The notes beneath the pieces were generated by a model. That model worked only from the letters and a program-made list of their open reading frames with translations. It was not told where the DNA came from and did no database searches. Shown piece by piece: positions 9,166-17,409 of a stretch of DNA of 64,000 nucleotides (positions are counted from its first letter, which is position 1; each line of letters opens with the position of its first letter). Source of the stretch: Gordonia heveisoli. Its GTDB lineage: Bacteria; Actinomycetota; Actinomycetes; Mycobacteriales; Mycobacteriaceae. The stretch spans positions 124,001-188,000 of the forward strand of contig NZ_JASXSH010000001.1 in the NCBI RefSeq assembly GCF_030315745.1, read 5' to 3'. A program made the position numbers and the translations under genes.

Positions 9166-11114
9166 CCCGCCCAGGCGGCCCTCGTCCCGGCGGGCCACCG
9201 GGGATGGCCGGACCGCCGGTGGAGAAGGCCCGGTCCTTCGGCCCGTCGATGAAGCGACTCGTCGCCCTACTGGCCTCCTACCGGGGCATCATGTCGATCG
9301 TCCTCGGTTCGATCGTGGCGTCGGTGATCCTGACCGCCATCGCACCGCGCGTCCTCGGCCATGCCACCGACCTGGTGTTCAACGGATTCATCGGTTCGCT
9401 GCTGCCCGCCGGGCTCAGCAAGGAACAGGCCGTCGACGGGTTGCGCGCCGACGGTCAGGGCACCTTCGCCGACATGGTTTCGTCGATGGACGTCACGCCT
9501 GGCGTCGGAGTGGACTTCGCCGACGTCGGCCGGGTGCTGGCACTGGTGCTGGTGCTCTATCTCGCGGCGTCGGCGTTGGCGTGGCTGGCCGCCTTCCTGC
9601 TGAACAACGCGGTGGTCGGCGTAATCCGCGGACTGCGTGCCGACGTGGAGGCCAAGATCCATCGGCTTCCGTTGCGCTATTACGACTCCGCACCGCGCGG
9701 TGATCTGCTCAGCCGTGTCACCAACGACCTCGACAATCTGTCGCAGAGTTTGCAGCAGACCATCTCGCAGTTCCTCAACTCGGTGCTGACCGTGGTCGCG
9801 CTGTTGGTGATGATGATCTGGATCTCGCCGCTACTGGCCCTGATCGCGGTGGTCACGGTACCGCTCGCAGCGATCGCCACCGCCGTCATCGCGAAACGCT
9901 CCAAACCGCACTTCATGGCGCAATGGGCGTCGACCGGCGCCCTCAACGCCCAGGTCGAGGAGGCGTTCACCGGACATGAGCTGGTGACGGCGTTCGGTCG
10001 GCAACGCGAGATCGAGGAGACCTTCGACGCGCGGAACGAGAAGCTGTACCAGTCGAGTTGGCGGGCGCAGTTCATCTCCGGTGCGATCATGCCGACGATC
10101 ATGTTCCTGGGCAATCTCAACTACGTGGCGATCGCGGTGGTCGGTGGCCTGCGGGTGGCGTCAGGCTCGTTGAGCCTCGGCGAGGTGCAGGCCTTCATCC
10201 AATACTCGCGCCAGTTCACCCAGCCGCTGACCCAGATCGGGTCGATGATCAATCTGATGCAGAGCGGTGTCGCGTCGGCCGAGCGCATCTTCGACATCCT
10301 CGACGCCGACGAGCAGACCCCCGACGACGAGCGGCCGCAGACGCCTGCCACCGACCACGGTCTCATCGAATTCGACGACGTCTCGTTCCGGTACATCGCG
10401 GACAAGCCGCTCATCGAGAATCTGAGTCTGCTCGCCCGGCCCGGACACATGGTGGCGATCGTCGGTCCGACCGGCGCGGGTAAGACCACCCTGGTCAATC
10501 TGGTCATGCGGTTCTACGACGTCGACGCGGGCACCATCCGTGTGGACGGTATCGACTCGACCCGGATGACCCGTGACGACCTGCGGGAACGGACCGGCAT
10601 GGTGCTGCAGGATTCGTGGTTGTTCGGCGGCACGATCTACGACAACATCGCCTACGGGGATCCCGACGCCTCGCGCGATGAGGTTCTCGAAGCGGCCCGA
10701 CTCAGTCACGTCGACCATTTCGTTAGGACATTGCCCGACGGTTACGAGACCGTGCTCGATGACGAGGGCGGTGGGGTGAGTGCCGGTGAACGGCAGTTGA
10801 TCACCATTGCGCGCGCTTTCCTGGCCAAGCCGACGATCCTCATCCTGGACGAGGCGACCAGCTCGGTCGACACCCGCACCGAGCTGCTCATCCAGCAGGC
10901 GATGGCCAATCTCCGTACCGACCGCACGAGTTTCGTGATCGCGCACCGGCTCTCGACGATCCGCGACGCCGACGTCATCGTGGTGATGGAGGACGGCCGG
11001 ATCCGTGAGCAGGGCACACACGACGAACTGCTGGCCGCAGGCGGCGCCTACTGCAGGCTCTATCGCAGCCAGTTCACCGGGCCGGTGGACGAGACCGTCG
11101 AGGTCGCACCCTGA
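9162..11114 (+). CDS. ABC exporter half-transporter, catalytic partner
   Basis: 650 residues: a Gly/Pro-rich N-terminus (MTRPGGPRPGGPPGM), a six-helix domain with a long periplasmic loop after the first helix (about 70-120), and an ATPase domain with Walker A GPTGAGKTT (about 435-443) and a canonical Walker B ILILDEATSS (about 558-567). Its signature is SAGE rather than SGGQ, and it therefore faces the Asp-bearing Walker B of the partner: the two oddities combine into one degenerate site. The other site (this Walker A/B plus the partner's SGGQ) is intact. Start ATG 9162 overlaps the upstream stop. The pair should form one heterodimeric exporter. Confidence 0.9.
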   Translation: MTRPGGPRPGGPPGMAGPPVEKARSFGPSMKRLVALLASYRGIMSIVLGSIVASVILTAIAPRVLGHATDLVFNGFIGSLLPAGLSKEQAVDGLRADGQGTFADMVSSMDVTPGVGVDFADVGRVLALVLVLYLAASALAWLAAFLLNNAVVGVIRGLRADVEAKIHRLPLRYYDSAPRGDLLSRVTNDLDNLSQSLQQTISQFLNSVLTVVALLVMMIWISPLLALIAVVTVPLAAIATAVIAKRSKPHFMAQWASTGALNAQVEEAFTGHELVTAFGRQREIEETFDARNEKLYQSSWRAQFISGAIMPTIMFLGNLNYVAIAVVGGLRVASGSLSLGEVQAFIQYSRQFTQPLTQIGSMINLMQSGVASAERIFDILDADEQTPDDERPQTPATDHGLIEFDDVSFRYIADKPLIENLSLLARPGHMVAIVGPTGAGKTTLVNLVMRFYDVDAGTIRVDGIDSTRMTRDDLRERTGMVLQDSWLFGGTIYDNIAYGDPDASRDEVLEAARLSHVDHFVRTLPDGYETVLDDEGGGVSAGERQLITIARAFLAKPTILILDEATSSVDTRTELLIQQAMANLRTDRTSFVIAHRLSTIRDADVIVVMEDGRIREQGTHDELLAAGGAYCRLYRSQFTGPVDETVEVAP

Positions 11115-11117
11115 CCC

Positions 11118-11798
11118 TCACCCGTCGGTGCCGCGTTCGAGCTGGCCGGCGATGCGGCTCTCCAGTTCGGCGGCCGCGGCGGCCGGGACGTCGATGAGAC
11201 CGTCGAGTTCGGCGCGTGCCCGGCGGTAGGCGGCCTGACGTTCGGCCGGGGTGGCGGCACTGTCGGAGGCGACGGCGACAAGTTTCGCGGCTCGGTCGAG
11301 GGCCTCGCGTTCGACCGGCGAGAAGCCCGACTGTTTGCGGCGCCGGGCTTCACGTTCGGCCGCATCGAAGGCGGCTGCGTATTCGGCGACCGCATCGCGG
11401 TAGTCGCCGAAGTCGGTCGGCGACATCTGCTGCTGTTCCGATGCCGGGCGCAGCTCGTCGGCGTGCAGTTTCGCGCGGTGGAAGGCCAGCGTCAGGGGTT
11501 CGCGCATATCGATCATCAGCGGAAAGTCGATGAGGGTGGCGAGGTCGAGTTCGTAGCCGAACCATCGTCGGTCGAGGTCGTCGTGCCGGTGGAGTGCCTT
11601 GCGGATCTGCGCCGCCGAGGCCTGGGTGATCCGCAGCTGCTCGGTGCGGGCATTCGCCTTGATCCGCGCGAGTTCGATCTTGTCGCGGCGCCGTTTCTCG
11701 TTGTACCGCGCGATATGCCCGGCCCAGCCGCCGACTACACCGCCGACCGGGAACACCAGCCACCAGTAGTCGCCGACGAAATGCAGGACGGACTCCAC
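11118..11798 (-). CDS. Single-pass membrane protein with charged helical cytoplasmic region
   Basis: With GTG 11798 as start, the product has 226 residues. Residues about 4-28 (VLHFVGDYWWLVFPVGGVVGGW) form one membrane helix, followed by the basic stretch NEKRRRDKIELARIKANARTEQ. The remaining 180 residues are rich in Ala, Arg and Glu and look largely helical, perhaps coiled coil. No domain was recognised. The frame is open further upstream, but that stretch would overlap the divergent gene at 11865 and lacks membrane-protein character. The gene converges with the ABC operon, its stop only 3 bp past that operon's stop. Function unknown. Confidence 0.65.
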   Translation of the reverse strand: MESVLHFVGDYWWLVFPVGGVVGGWAGHIARYNEKRRRDKIELARIKANARTEQLRITQASAAQIRKALHRHDDLDRRWFGYELDLATLIDFPLMIDMREPLTLAFHRAKLHADELRPASEQQQMSPTDFGDYRDAVAEYAAAFDAAEREARRRKQSGFSPVEREALDRAAKLVAVASDSAATPAERQAAYRRARAELDGLIDVPAAAAAELESRIAGQLERGTDG

Positions 11799-11864
11799 GC
11801 CGACAACTCTACCGACGGTGCCGCCATCGGCTTCGAAATCAACGTCGGCGGCTAGCCTTGGTTC

Positions 11865-12434
11865 ATGGCCGATCCCGACGCCCCGAAGCTGACCCTCGCC
11901 AGCCTGGACCAGTGGCGAGAGTGGTTGCGCGACAACCATGCCACCTCGTCGGGCGTGTGGCTGGTGTTCTGGCGTAAGGACTCCGGCCACGCGCCGCTGG
12001 ACTACGACGAGACGGTCCGGGAGGCGCTGTGCTGGGGGTGGATCGACGGCCACACCCGCACCATCGACGTGCATCGGCGTGGCATGTGGTTCACCCGACG
12101 CGGACCCAACAGCGCCTGGGCCAAGACGAACAAGGCCCGTGTCGCCGACCTCATCGCCGGTGGCCGGATGCAACCGCCGGGTCAGGCGGTGATCGATGAC
12201 GCCAAGGCACGTGGGCTGTGGCATCTCCTCGATGATGCCGAGGCAGGTATCGAGTCTCCCGATCTCACCGCCGCGCTGGATGCCCGACCGGCCGCGCGAG
12301 CCAACTGGGACGCTTTCCCGCCGAGCGCGCGGAAGGCGGGCCTGACCCAGCTGGCTTTCGCCAAGAAGCCAGAGACAAAGGCACGGCGTATCGCCACGCT
12401 GGTCGAGCGGGCCGCCCGCAACGAGCGTCCCTGA
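11865..12434 (+). CDS. YdeI/OmpD-associated family protein
   Basis: 189 residues. Family signatures: SLDQWREWLRDNHATSSGVWLVFWRKDSG near the N-terminus, LDYDETVREALCWGWIDGHTRTID, and the Trp/Arg-rich FTRRGPNSAWAKTNK. The C-terminal basic part (KKPETKARRIATLVE) is also typical. Members of this family are small cytoplasmic proteins whose biochemical role is poorly defined; some have been tied to bacteriocin or antibiotic tolerance. ATG 11865 is 66 bp from the divergent membrane-protein start. The stop lies 7 bp from the stop of the converging SDR gene. Confidence 0.85.
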   Translation: MADPDAPKLTLASLDQWREWLRDNHATSSGVWLVFWRKDSGHAPLDYDETVREALCWGWIDGHTRTIDVHRRGMWFTRRGPNSAWAKTNKARVADLIAGGRMQPPGQAVIDDAKARGLWHLLDDAEAGIESPDLTAALDARPAARANWDAFPPSARKAGLTQLAFAKKPETKARRIATLVERAARNERP

Positions 12435-12441
12435 ACCGATC

Positions 12442-13233
12442 TCACAGATCCGGGATGGGCAGGTCCAGGTTGGGTGCGATGAGCCCGCCGTCGACCTCCA
12501 AGATCTTGCCGGTCAGATAGGAGCTGGCGGGCGAGGCGAGATAGACGGCTGCGGCCGCGATGTCCTCGGCTTCGCCGATGCGGCGCATCGGGGTGGCCGA
12601 CTCCAGTGCGGTCCGCATGTCGTCGTTGGCGGCGACGTACTCCAGTGACGAGGTTCGGATCGATCCCGGCGCGATGCCGTTGACGCGGATCTTCGGGTTC
12701 AGGTCGAGGGCCGCCAGCCGCGTGTAGTGCGCGAGCGCCGCCTTCGCGGTGCCGTAGGCGGCGAAGGCCCGACCCGGCAACCGCCCCAACGTCGAGGTGA
12801 TGTTGATGATGGCGGGATCGTCGGAGGTCTCGAGCATCGGCTTGATGGACGCTGTGACCAGCGCGTGCGCGTTGGCGACGTTGAATTCGAAGGCGGCGGT
12901 GAGGTCGGCGGCCGAGGTGTCGGCCAGCGGCCGGGGCATCGCTCCCCCAACGTTGTTGACGAGGATGTCCAGGCGCCCGAATTCGTCGATCGCGGTCTCC
13001 GCGAGTGCCGCGGAGGCAGAAGCGTCGCCGAGATCGGCGACGACCGTCTTGGCCCGCCGACCACGCTCGGCGACCTGGGCGGCCACCTTCTCCAGTTCGT
13101 CGCCGGTGCGGGCGGCGATCACCACGTCGGCACCGGCCTCGGCGAAGGCGACCGCGATAGCAGCCCCCAACCCGCGGCCGGCACCGGTGACGATGGCGAC
13201 CTTGTCGTCGAGACGGAATCTGTCGAGAATCAT
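12442..13233 (-). CDS. Short-chain dehydrogenase/reductase (Rv0927c-like)
   Basis: 263 residues from ATG 13233. Classical [11 protein letters not shown] (16-23) binds the cofactor, NNVG is at 93-96, Ser147 and Tyr160-x3-Lys164 (YGTAK) form the active site. The opening [19 protein letters not shown] and the end [15 protein letters not shown] closely match the mycobacterial Rv0927c group as I remember it. Those are annotated as oxidoreductases of lipid or steroid-like substrates; the actual substrate is unknown. A palindrome resembling the KstR operator sits at 13257-13270, 24 bp upstream of the start, hinting at control by a sterol/lipid TetR repressor. Confidence 0.88.
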   Translation of the reverse strand: MILDRFRLDDKVAIVTGAGRGLGAAIAVAFAEAGADVVIAARTGDELEKVAAQVAERGRRAKTVVADLGDASASAALAETAIDEFGRLDILVNNVGGAMPRPLADTSAADLTAAFEFNVANAHALVTASIKPMLETSDDPAIINITSTLGRLPGRAFAAYGTAKAALAHYTRLAALDLNPKIRVNGIAPGSIRTSSLEYVAANDDMRTALESATPMRRIGEAEDIAAAAVYLASPASSYLTGKILEVDGGLIAPNLDLPIPDL

Positions 13234-13256
13234 GGTCCGAGGATGCCACACCAAAC

Positions 13257-13270
13257 GAGAACGTGTTCTA
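13257..13270. promoter_or_regulatory. KstR-like operator before the SDR gene
   Basis: The sequence gagaacgtgttcta fits the mycobacterial KstR consensus TNNAACNNGTTNNA with one mismatch (G for the first T). The core agaac-gt-gttct is perfectly palindromic. It lies 24-37 bp upstream of the SDR start, where a repressor could block the promoter. Confidence 0.55.
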
Positions 13271-13310
13271 TATTTCAACCAGGGTCCAGAATTAACTCAC
13301 CCCCCCCCGA

Positions 13311-14294
13311 TCAGGCTGAACTGCCGGCAACCCAGGCCATATCCGGATATCGGTCGCCCGCAGCCTCCAACCCCGACAATCGGTCGAGCTGATCGGCGGA
13401 CAGCGTGACCGCGAGCGCACCGACGTTCTCGTCGAGATAGCTGCGGCGCTTGGTCCCGGGAATGGGGATAACGTCGTCACCCCGGGCGAGCAACCAGGCG
13501 AGTGCGACCTGGCCGGGTGTCACGCCCAGTTCGTCCGCGAGCGCGCGAACCTGCTCGACGACCGCCAGGTTGGTGTCCAGGTTCTTCGCCTGCCAGCGGG
13601 GCAGCGTGTGGCGGAAGTCCGTCTCGGCCACTGCACCGACCCGGCCGGTCAGCAGCCCGCGGCCGAGCGGCGCATACGGCACCAGGGCAGCCCCGACCTC
13701 ACGTGCGGCGATGACGGTCTCGGATTCGATGTCGCGGCTGAAGATCGACCATTCCGACTGCAAGGCAGCGATCGGATGTACCGCGGCGGCACGTCGGATC
13801 GTCTCCGCGTTGGCCTCCGACAATCCGATGTGCCGTACCTTTCCGGCGACGACGAGTTCGGCCATCGCGCCCACCGTCTCCTCGATCGGCCGGGTGGGAT
13901 CCACCCGGTGCAGGTAGTACAGGTCGATGACGTCGATGCCGAGACGACGCAACGATGCGTCGGCGGCTGCGCGCACGTACTCGGCAGATCCGTCGACACC
14001 GACCGGATAGCTGGTGTCCGGATCGGTGAGGATGCCGAATTTGGTGGCTAACACCACCTCGTCACGGCGGTCGGCCAAGATCTTGGCCAGCAGCCGTTCG
14101 TTGTCACCGCGGCCATACATGTCGGCGGTGTCCAGGAAGTTCACCCCGATGTCGAGTGCGTGGTCGAGAGTCGCAAGCGCCTCGGTCTCATCGACCGGAC
14201 CGTAAGCGAAGCTCATCCCCATGCAGCCGAGACCGATCGGCAAAACCGACAGGTCGCCGATGCTGCGGGCTGCGATGCTATCCGGAGTGTTCAT
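13311..14294 (-). CDS. Aldo/keto reductase
   Basis: 327 residues, a TIM-barrel NADPH-dependent carbonyl reductase. The catalytic tetrad is visible: Asp55 and Tyr60 in DTADMYG, Lys85 in LATKFG, His129 in YYLHRVD. The C-terminal IPGTKRRSYLDENVGA contacts NADPH. It resembles the YajO/AKR13-type reductases often induced with MerR regulators. ATG 14294 overlaps the stop of the upstream merR-type gene by 4 bp (ATGA), so the two form an operon and are probably coupled. A run of nine C (13300-13308) lies directly after its stop. Physiological aldehyde or quinone substrate unknown. Confidence 0.92.
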   Translation of the reverse strand: MNTPDSIAARSIGDLSVLPIGLGCMGMSFAYGPVDETEALATLDHALDIGVNFLDTADMYGRGDNERLLAKILADRRDEVVLATKFGILTDPDTSYPVGVDGSAEYVRAAADASLRRLGIDVIDLYYLHRVDPTRPIEETVGAMAELVVAGKVRHIGLSEANAETIRRAAAVHPIAALQSEWSIFSRDIESETVIAAREVGAALVPYAPLGRGLLTGRVGAVAETDFRHTLPRWQAKNLDTNLAVVEQVRALADELGVTPGQVALAWLLARGDDVIPIPGTKRRSYLDENVGALAVTLSADQLDRLSGLEAAGDRYPDMAWVAGSSA

Positions 14295-14758
14295 GGCTGG
14301 GTCCTTCCCCCGTAGGTGGCGATCTTGTAATCAGTGGCAGCGAGCGACAGGGTGAGTTCGGCGATCTGGCGCCGGATGGTGTCCCGATGTTCGAGGAGCA
14401 TGTCGAGGCGTTCGTCGACCGTGCCCTCCCCCTGGTCGACCAGGTCGACATAGTGCTTCAGGTCGCGGATGGCCATGCCGGACAGACGCATTCGAGAGAG
14501 GAATACCAGCCGCCGCATTGCCGCGTCGTCGTAGAGGCGGTTGCCCGCTGCATCCCGGCGTACCTTGATCAGTTCGATCCGTTCGTAGTAGCGCAGGGTG
14601 TGCGCGGAGACGCCGAGGACCTCGGCGGCCTCGGCGATGCCCAGCGGGTCTGCGACCGGGTCCATGCCGACGAGCTCGTTCAGCACCTCCACCGACAACG
14701 GGCCGTCGATCTCGCCCAGCGCGGCAAGTGCCCTGGCCATCAGCTTCTCTGTACTCAC
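14291..14758 (-). CDS. MerR-family transcriptional regulator
   Basis: 155 residues from GTG 14758. The MerR winged helix-turn-helix begins IAEAAEVLGVSAHTLRYYERIELI (about 46-69), followed by RRDAAGNRLYDDAAMRRL. The dimer helix (about 110-140) is EGTVDERLDMLLEHRDTIRRQI. An unusual N-terminal extension of about 43 residues precedes the helix-turn-helix. No Cys cluster is present, so it is not an obvious metal or redox sensor of the SoxR type. The frame stays open upstream to 14983 but only by crossing a gluconokinase remnant, so the GTG start is preferred. It probably controls the overlapping aldo/keto reductase gene. Confidence 0.85.
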   Translation of the reverse strand: MSTEKLMARALAALGEIDGPLSVEVLNELVGMDPVADPLGIAEAAEVLGVSAHTLRYYERIELIKVRRDAAGNRLYDDAAMRRLVFLSRMRLSGMAIRDLKHYVDLVDQGEGTVDERLDMLLEHRDTIRRQIAELTLSLAATDYKIATYGGRTQP

Positions 14759-14787
14759 ATCGGCAACGCTAGGCCTTCGAGTGCGCT

Positions 14788-14983
14788 CTAAGGCAAGAGC
14801 AGTTTCGCGACGATCTCGCGACGACCGAGTTCGTCGAGCCAGGACGGCCTGTCGGTAAGCGCGATCCCCGCGGCCATCGCGGCGATGTCGGCGGCCGGAT
14901 ACAGGTCGTCGGCGTCGACGAACTCCCGTAGCGAGTTCCGCACCGACCGTGGACTTTCCGCGGCCGCCGACACCCATCACCAC
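14788..14983 (-). pseudogene. Gluconokinase remnant (N-terminal fragment, frameshifted)
   Basis: On the minus strand, the first frame reads VVMGVGGRGKSTVGAEL, the P-loop start of a gluconate kinase. One frame away, it continues LREFVDADDLYPAADIAAMAAGIALTDRPSWLDELGR, the next conserved block of that family, before a stop at 14788. The two blocks join with a one-base shift near 14935. Two further residues of the usual TDDDRWPWL segment are missing, and the C-terminal two thirds of the enzyme (about 100 residues) is absent. It is clearly decayed; it was probably once the neighbour of the adjacent MerR gene. Confidence 0.75.
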
Positions 14984-15012
14984 AATCGACGACGAAATCT
15001 GCGACTACCCGC

Positions 15013-15924
15013 TCAGTAGTCCCGTTCCGGGGTGATGACCGACAGCATCGGGGTCCCCGCGGTGAAGCGCCGGATGTTCTCGGCCACCCACGGCGCAAGT
15101 TCACGCGGCAGCCCCGACGCCGGATTGGCGATGTGCGGGGTGATGATCACATTCGGCAGCGACCACAGCGGATCGTCGGGGTCCGGAGGCTCCGGGTCGG
15201 TGACGTCGAGGGCAGCACCCGCGATGTCGCCGGCGACGAGTGCGGTGCGCAATGCCTGCTGATCGATCAGCGGTCCGCGGGCGATGTTCACCACCCAGGC
15301 GTGGCGGGGCAGAGCGGCGAAGACGTCGGCGTTGATGAGGTGACGGGTCTCGGCGGTGTCGGGCGCCGCGACGACCACATGGTCGGTGAGCGGCCACACC
15401 TGCGCCAGTTCGTCGACGGTGAAGGTGCGGTCCGCGCCGGGTACCGCCCGCCCAGACCGGTTCACCGCGATGATGTCCGCACCACATGCGCGCAATCGCG
15501 GGATGAGCGCGTCACCGATCCCACCGGCTCCGACGATCGTCACGGTCGAGGAGCGCAGCGTCCGGACCGCGGTGTCGATCGGTTCCTTGTCCCAGTGTCG
15601 GAGCACTGAAGTATTGATCTGGCGGAGGCCCGAAAGTAGTAGCGCCAGAGCATGTTCGGCGACGTTCTCCGCGTAGAATCCGGCCGCGTTGGTCCAGATC
15701 CGCCGGTCGTCGACGATCCCGGCCCGCACATAGCCCTCGATGCCCGCCGTCTTGAGCGCGACCCATTCGACCTCATCGGGCAGCGCCGGGAAGTCACCCG
15801 GATCGCCCAGCCAGACGAGCACACGCGCGTGCGCCAGGTCGACGACCTGCGCGCCGGTCGACTCAACCGCGGCCACCACATACGGATCGGCGATCGGTTC
15901 GACCGCGACGGCGAGATCACTCAT
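15013..15924 (-). CDS. D-isomer-specific 2-hydroxyacid dehydrogenase
   Basis: 303 residues from ATG 15924. The central NAD-binding domain has [21 protein letters not shown]. The catalytic set comprises Arg in NIARGPLID, Glu/Asp in ALDVTDPEP and His in ITPHIANP. It resembles the phosphoglycerate dehydrogenase/glyoxylate reductase superfamily. Its N-terminal domain is short and lacks an ACT domain, so it is not SerA. The start overlaps the RNase HI stop by 4 bp, giving an RNase HI to dehydrogenase operon. Substrate unknown. Confidence 0.88.
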   Translation of the reverse strand: MSDLAVAVEPIADPYVVAAVESTGAQVVDLAHARVLVWLGDPGDFPALPDEVEWVALKTAGIEGYVRAGIVDDRRIWTNAAGFYAENVAEHALALLLSGLRQINTSVLRHWDKEPIDTAVRTLRSSTVTIVGAGGIGDALIPRLRACGADIIAVNRSGRAVPGADRTFTVDELAQVWPLTDHVVVAAPDTAETRHLINADVFAALPRHAWVVNIARGPLIDQQALRTALVAGDIAGAALDVTDPEPPDPDDPLWSLPNVIITPHIANPASGLPRELAPWVAENIRRFTAGTPMLSVITPERDY

Positions 15925-16418
15925 CGGCCGAGAGCCTTCTCCGCCGAAGCCACTTCGCGTGCCGCGGCGGTGGCCAGTTCGTCGGCGATCTCGTTGTAGT
16001 GATCCCCGGCATGCCCTTTGACCCAGCGCCACTCGACACGATGACGCTTCTCCTCGTCGATGAGACGCCGCCACAGGTCGGCGTTCTTCACCGGCTGTTT
16101 GGCCGCGGTCTTCCACCCGTTGGCCTGCCATCCGTTGACCCACTTGGTGATTCCGTTGCGGACGTACGTCGAGTCGGTGTAGATGATCACCGTCGACGGC
16201 CGGTTCAGCGCGGCCAGACCCTCGATGGCGCCGGTCAGTTCCATCTTGTTGTTGGTGGTATCCGATTCGCCACCGGAGATCCGCTTCTCGCTGCCGCGAT
16301 AGCGCAGCACCGCACCCCAGCCACCCGGGCCGGGATTGCCGAGGCAGGCACCGTCGGTCGAGATCTCCACCGCGGCCTGCGAGCCGATGGGGTCGGGGCC
16401 GTCATTCTCCACACTCAC
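15921..16418 (-). CDS. rnhA: Ribonuclease HI
   Basis: 165 residues from GTG 16418. All four metal-binding acids of type 1 RNase H are present: Asp22 ([11 protein letters not shown]), Glu60 ([10 protein letters not shown]), Asp82 ([11 protein letters not shown]) and Asp146 (NEIADELA). The basic handle region ([22 protein letters not shown]) that grips the hybrid is also present. It cleaves the RNA strand of RNA-DNA hybrids in the cytoplasm. A longer in-frame extension to 17309 exists only because the opposite strand is coding. First gene of an operon whose second gene overlaps it by 4 bp. Confidence 0.95.
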   Translation of the reverse strand: MSVENDGPDPIGSQAAVEISTDGACLGNPGPGGWGAVLRYRGSEKRISGGESDTTNNKMELTGAIEGLAALNRPSTVIIYTDSTYVRNGITKWVNGWQANGWKTAAKQPVKNADLWRRLIDEEKRHRVEWRWVKGHAGDHYNEIADELATAAAREVASAEKALGR

Positions 16419-16526
16419 ATCTGCCGACCTTAGTCGCCTTCGGATCGCGCACCGAGTTGCGCTCACGAGGGCGCGGATTGCCACCAGACCCTGCAGTACG
16501 GAGCGTCCTGCGCTTATGGTGAACAC

Positions 16527-17306
16527 ATGCCTGTCTGGGACCCAGCTCGCTACCTCCAATTCGCCGACGATCGTGCCCGGCCGTTTCTCGATCTGATCGA
16601 ACAGATCCCCACCAAACCGGATTCGATCGTCGACCTGGGCTGCGGACCGGGCCACCTCACCCGGCATCTGCGGGCACGCTGGCCCGACGCCGAGGTACTC
16701 GGTATCGACTCGTCCACCGAGATGATCGAGCGCGCCATCGCCGACAACACCGACCACTTCGCCAATTACGACGTCGGCGACGTGGCCGATTGGGTCCCGC
16801 ACCGACCGGTGGATCTCTTCCTGTCGAACGCGGCCTTCCAGTGGGTACCCAACCAGTTCGAGGTCATCACCCGGCTGCTGGGCCACCTGTCCGACACCGG
16901 TAGCGTGGCCATCCAGGTGCCCGACAACAGCGACTCGGCCGCCCATCAGGCGCTCGTGGACCTGGCCGACCGACCTGCCTACCGCGACGCGCTGTCGGAG
17001 GTCCGACGACTGCCACGGATCGACCCGCACGAGTATCTGGCGTTCTTCGCAGGCAAGGGCTTGGAGGTCAACGCCTGGTCGACGACGTATCTGCATGTGC
17101 TGCACGAGCCCGATCCGGTGTTCGACTGGATCTCCGGCACCGGTGCGCGCCCCTATCTGGAGGCGCTCGACGACGACCTGCGGGCGGCCTTCGAAGACGA
17201 TCTGCGGGCGCTGCTCACCGAGGCCTACCCGGCGCAGGATTACGGCACGGTGTTCCCGTTCCGACGGACCTTCGCCGTCGCGACCCTGAGCGCGCTGGGT
17301 CGCTGA
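16527..17306 (+). CDS. tam: Trans-aconitate 2-methyltransferase
   Basis: 259 residues. SAM-binding motif I is [14 protein letters not shown]; the post-I acid is in VLGIDSS; motif IV is [13 protein letters not shown]. The family-specific N-terminus [20 protein letters not shown] is the Tam hallmark (compare M. tuberculosis Rv0294). The enzyme esterifies trans-aconitate, a spontaneous by-product that inhibits aconitase, thereby protecting the TCA cycle. ATG 16527 is 108 bp from the divergent rnhA start. The next gene on the strand starts 103 bp downstream. Confidence 0.9.
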   Translation: MPVWDPARYLQFADDRARPFLDLIEQIPTKPDSIVDLGCGPGHLTRHLRARWPDAEVLGIDSSTEMIERAIADNTDHFANYDVGDVADWVPHRPVDLFLSNAAFQWVPNQFEVITRLLGHLSDTGSVAIQVPDNSDSAAHQALVDLADRPAYRDALSEVRRLPRIDPHEYLAFFAGKGLEVNAWSTTYLHVLHEPDPVFDWISGTGARPYLEALDDDLRAAFEDDLRALLTEAYPAQDYGTVFPFRRTFAVATLSALGR

Positions 17307-17409
17307 CACCGGCCATCACACCTCGGTGACGGTCTGGTCTCCGATCTACCACGCGCAGAGCTCTTCTGTAACACTGGCACCACTTGCCGTGTCATTGCAG
17401 GGGGCATCC

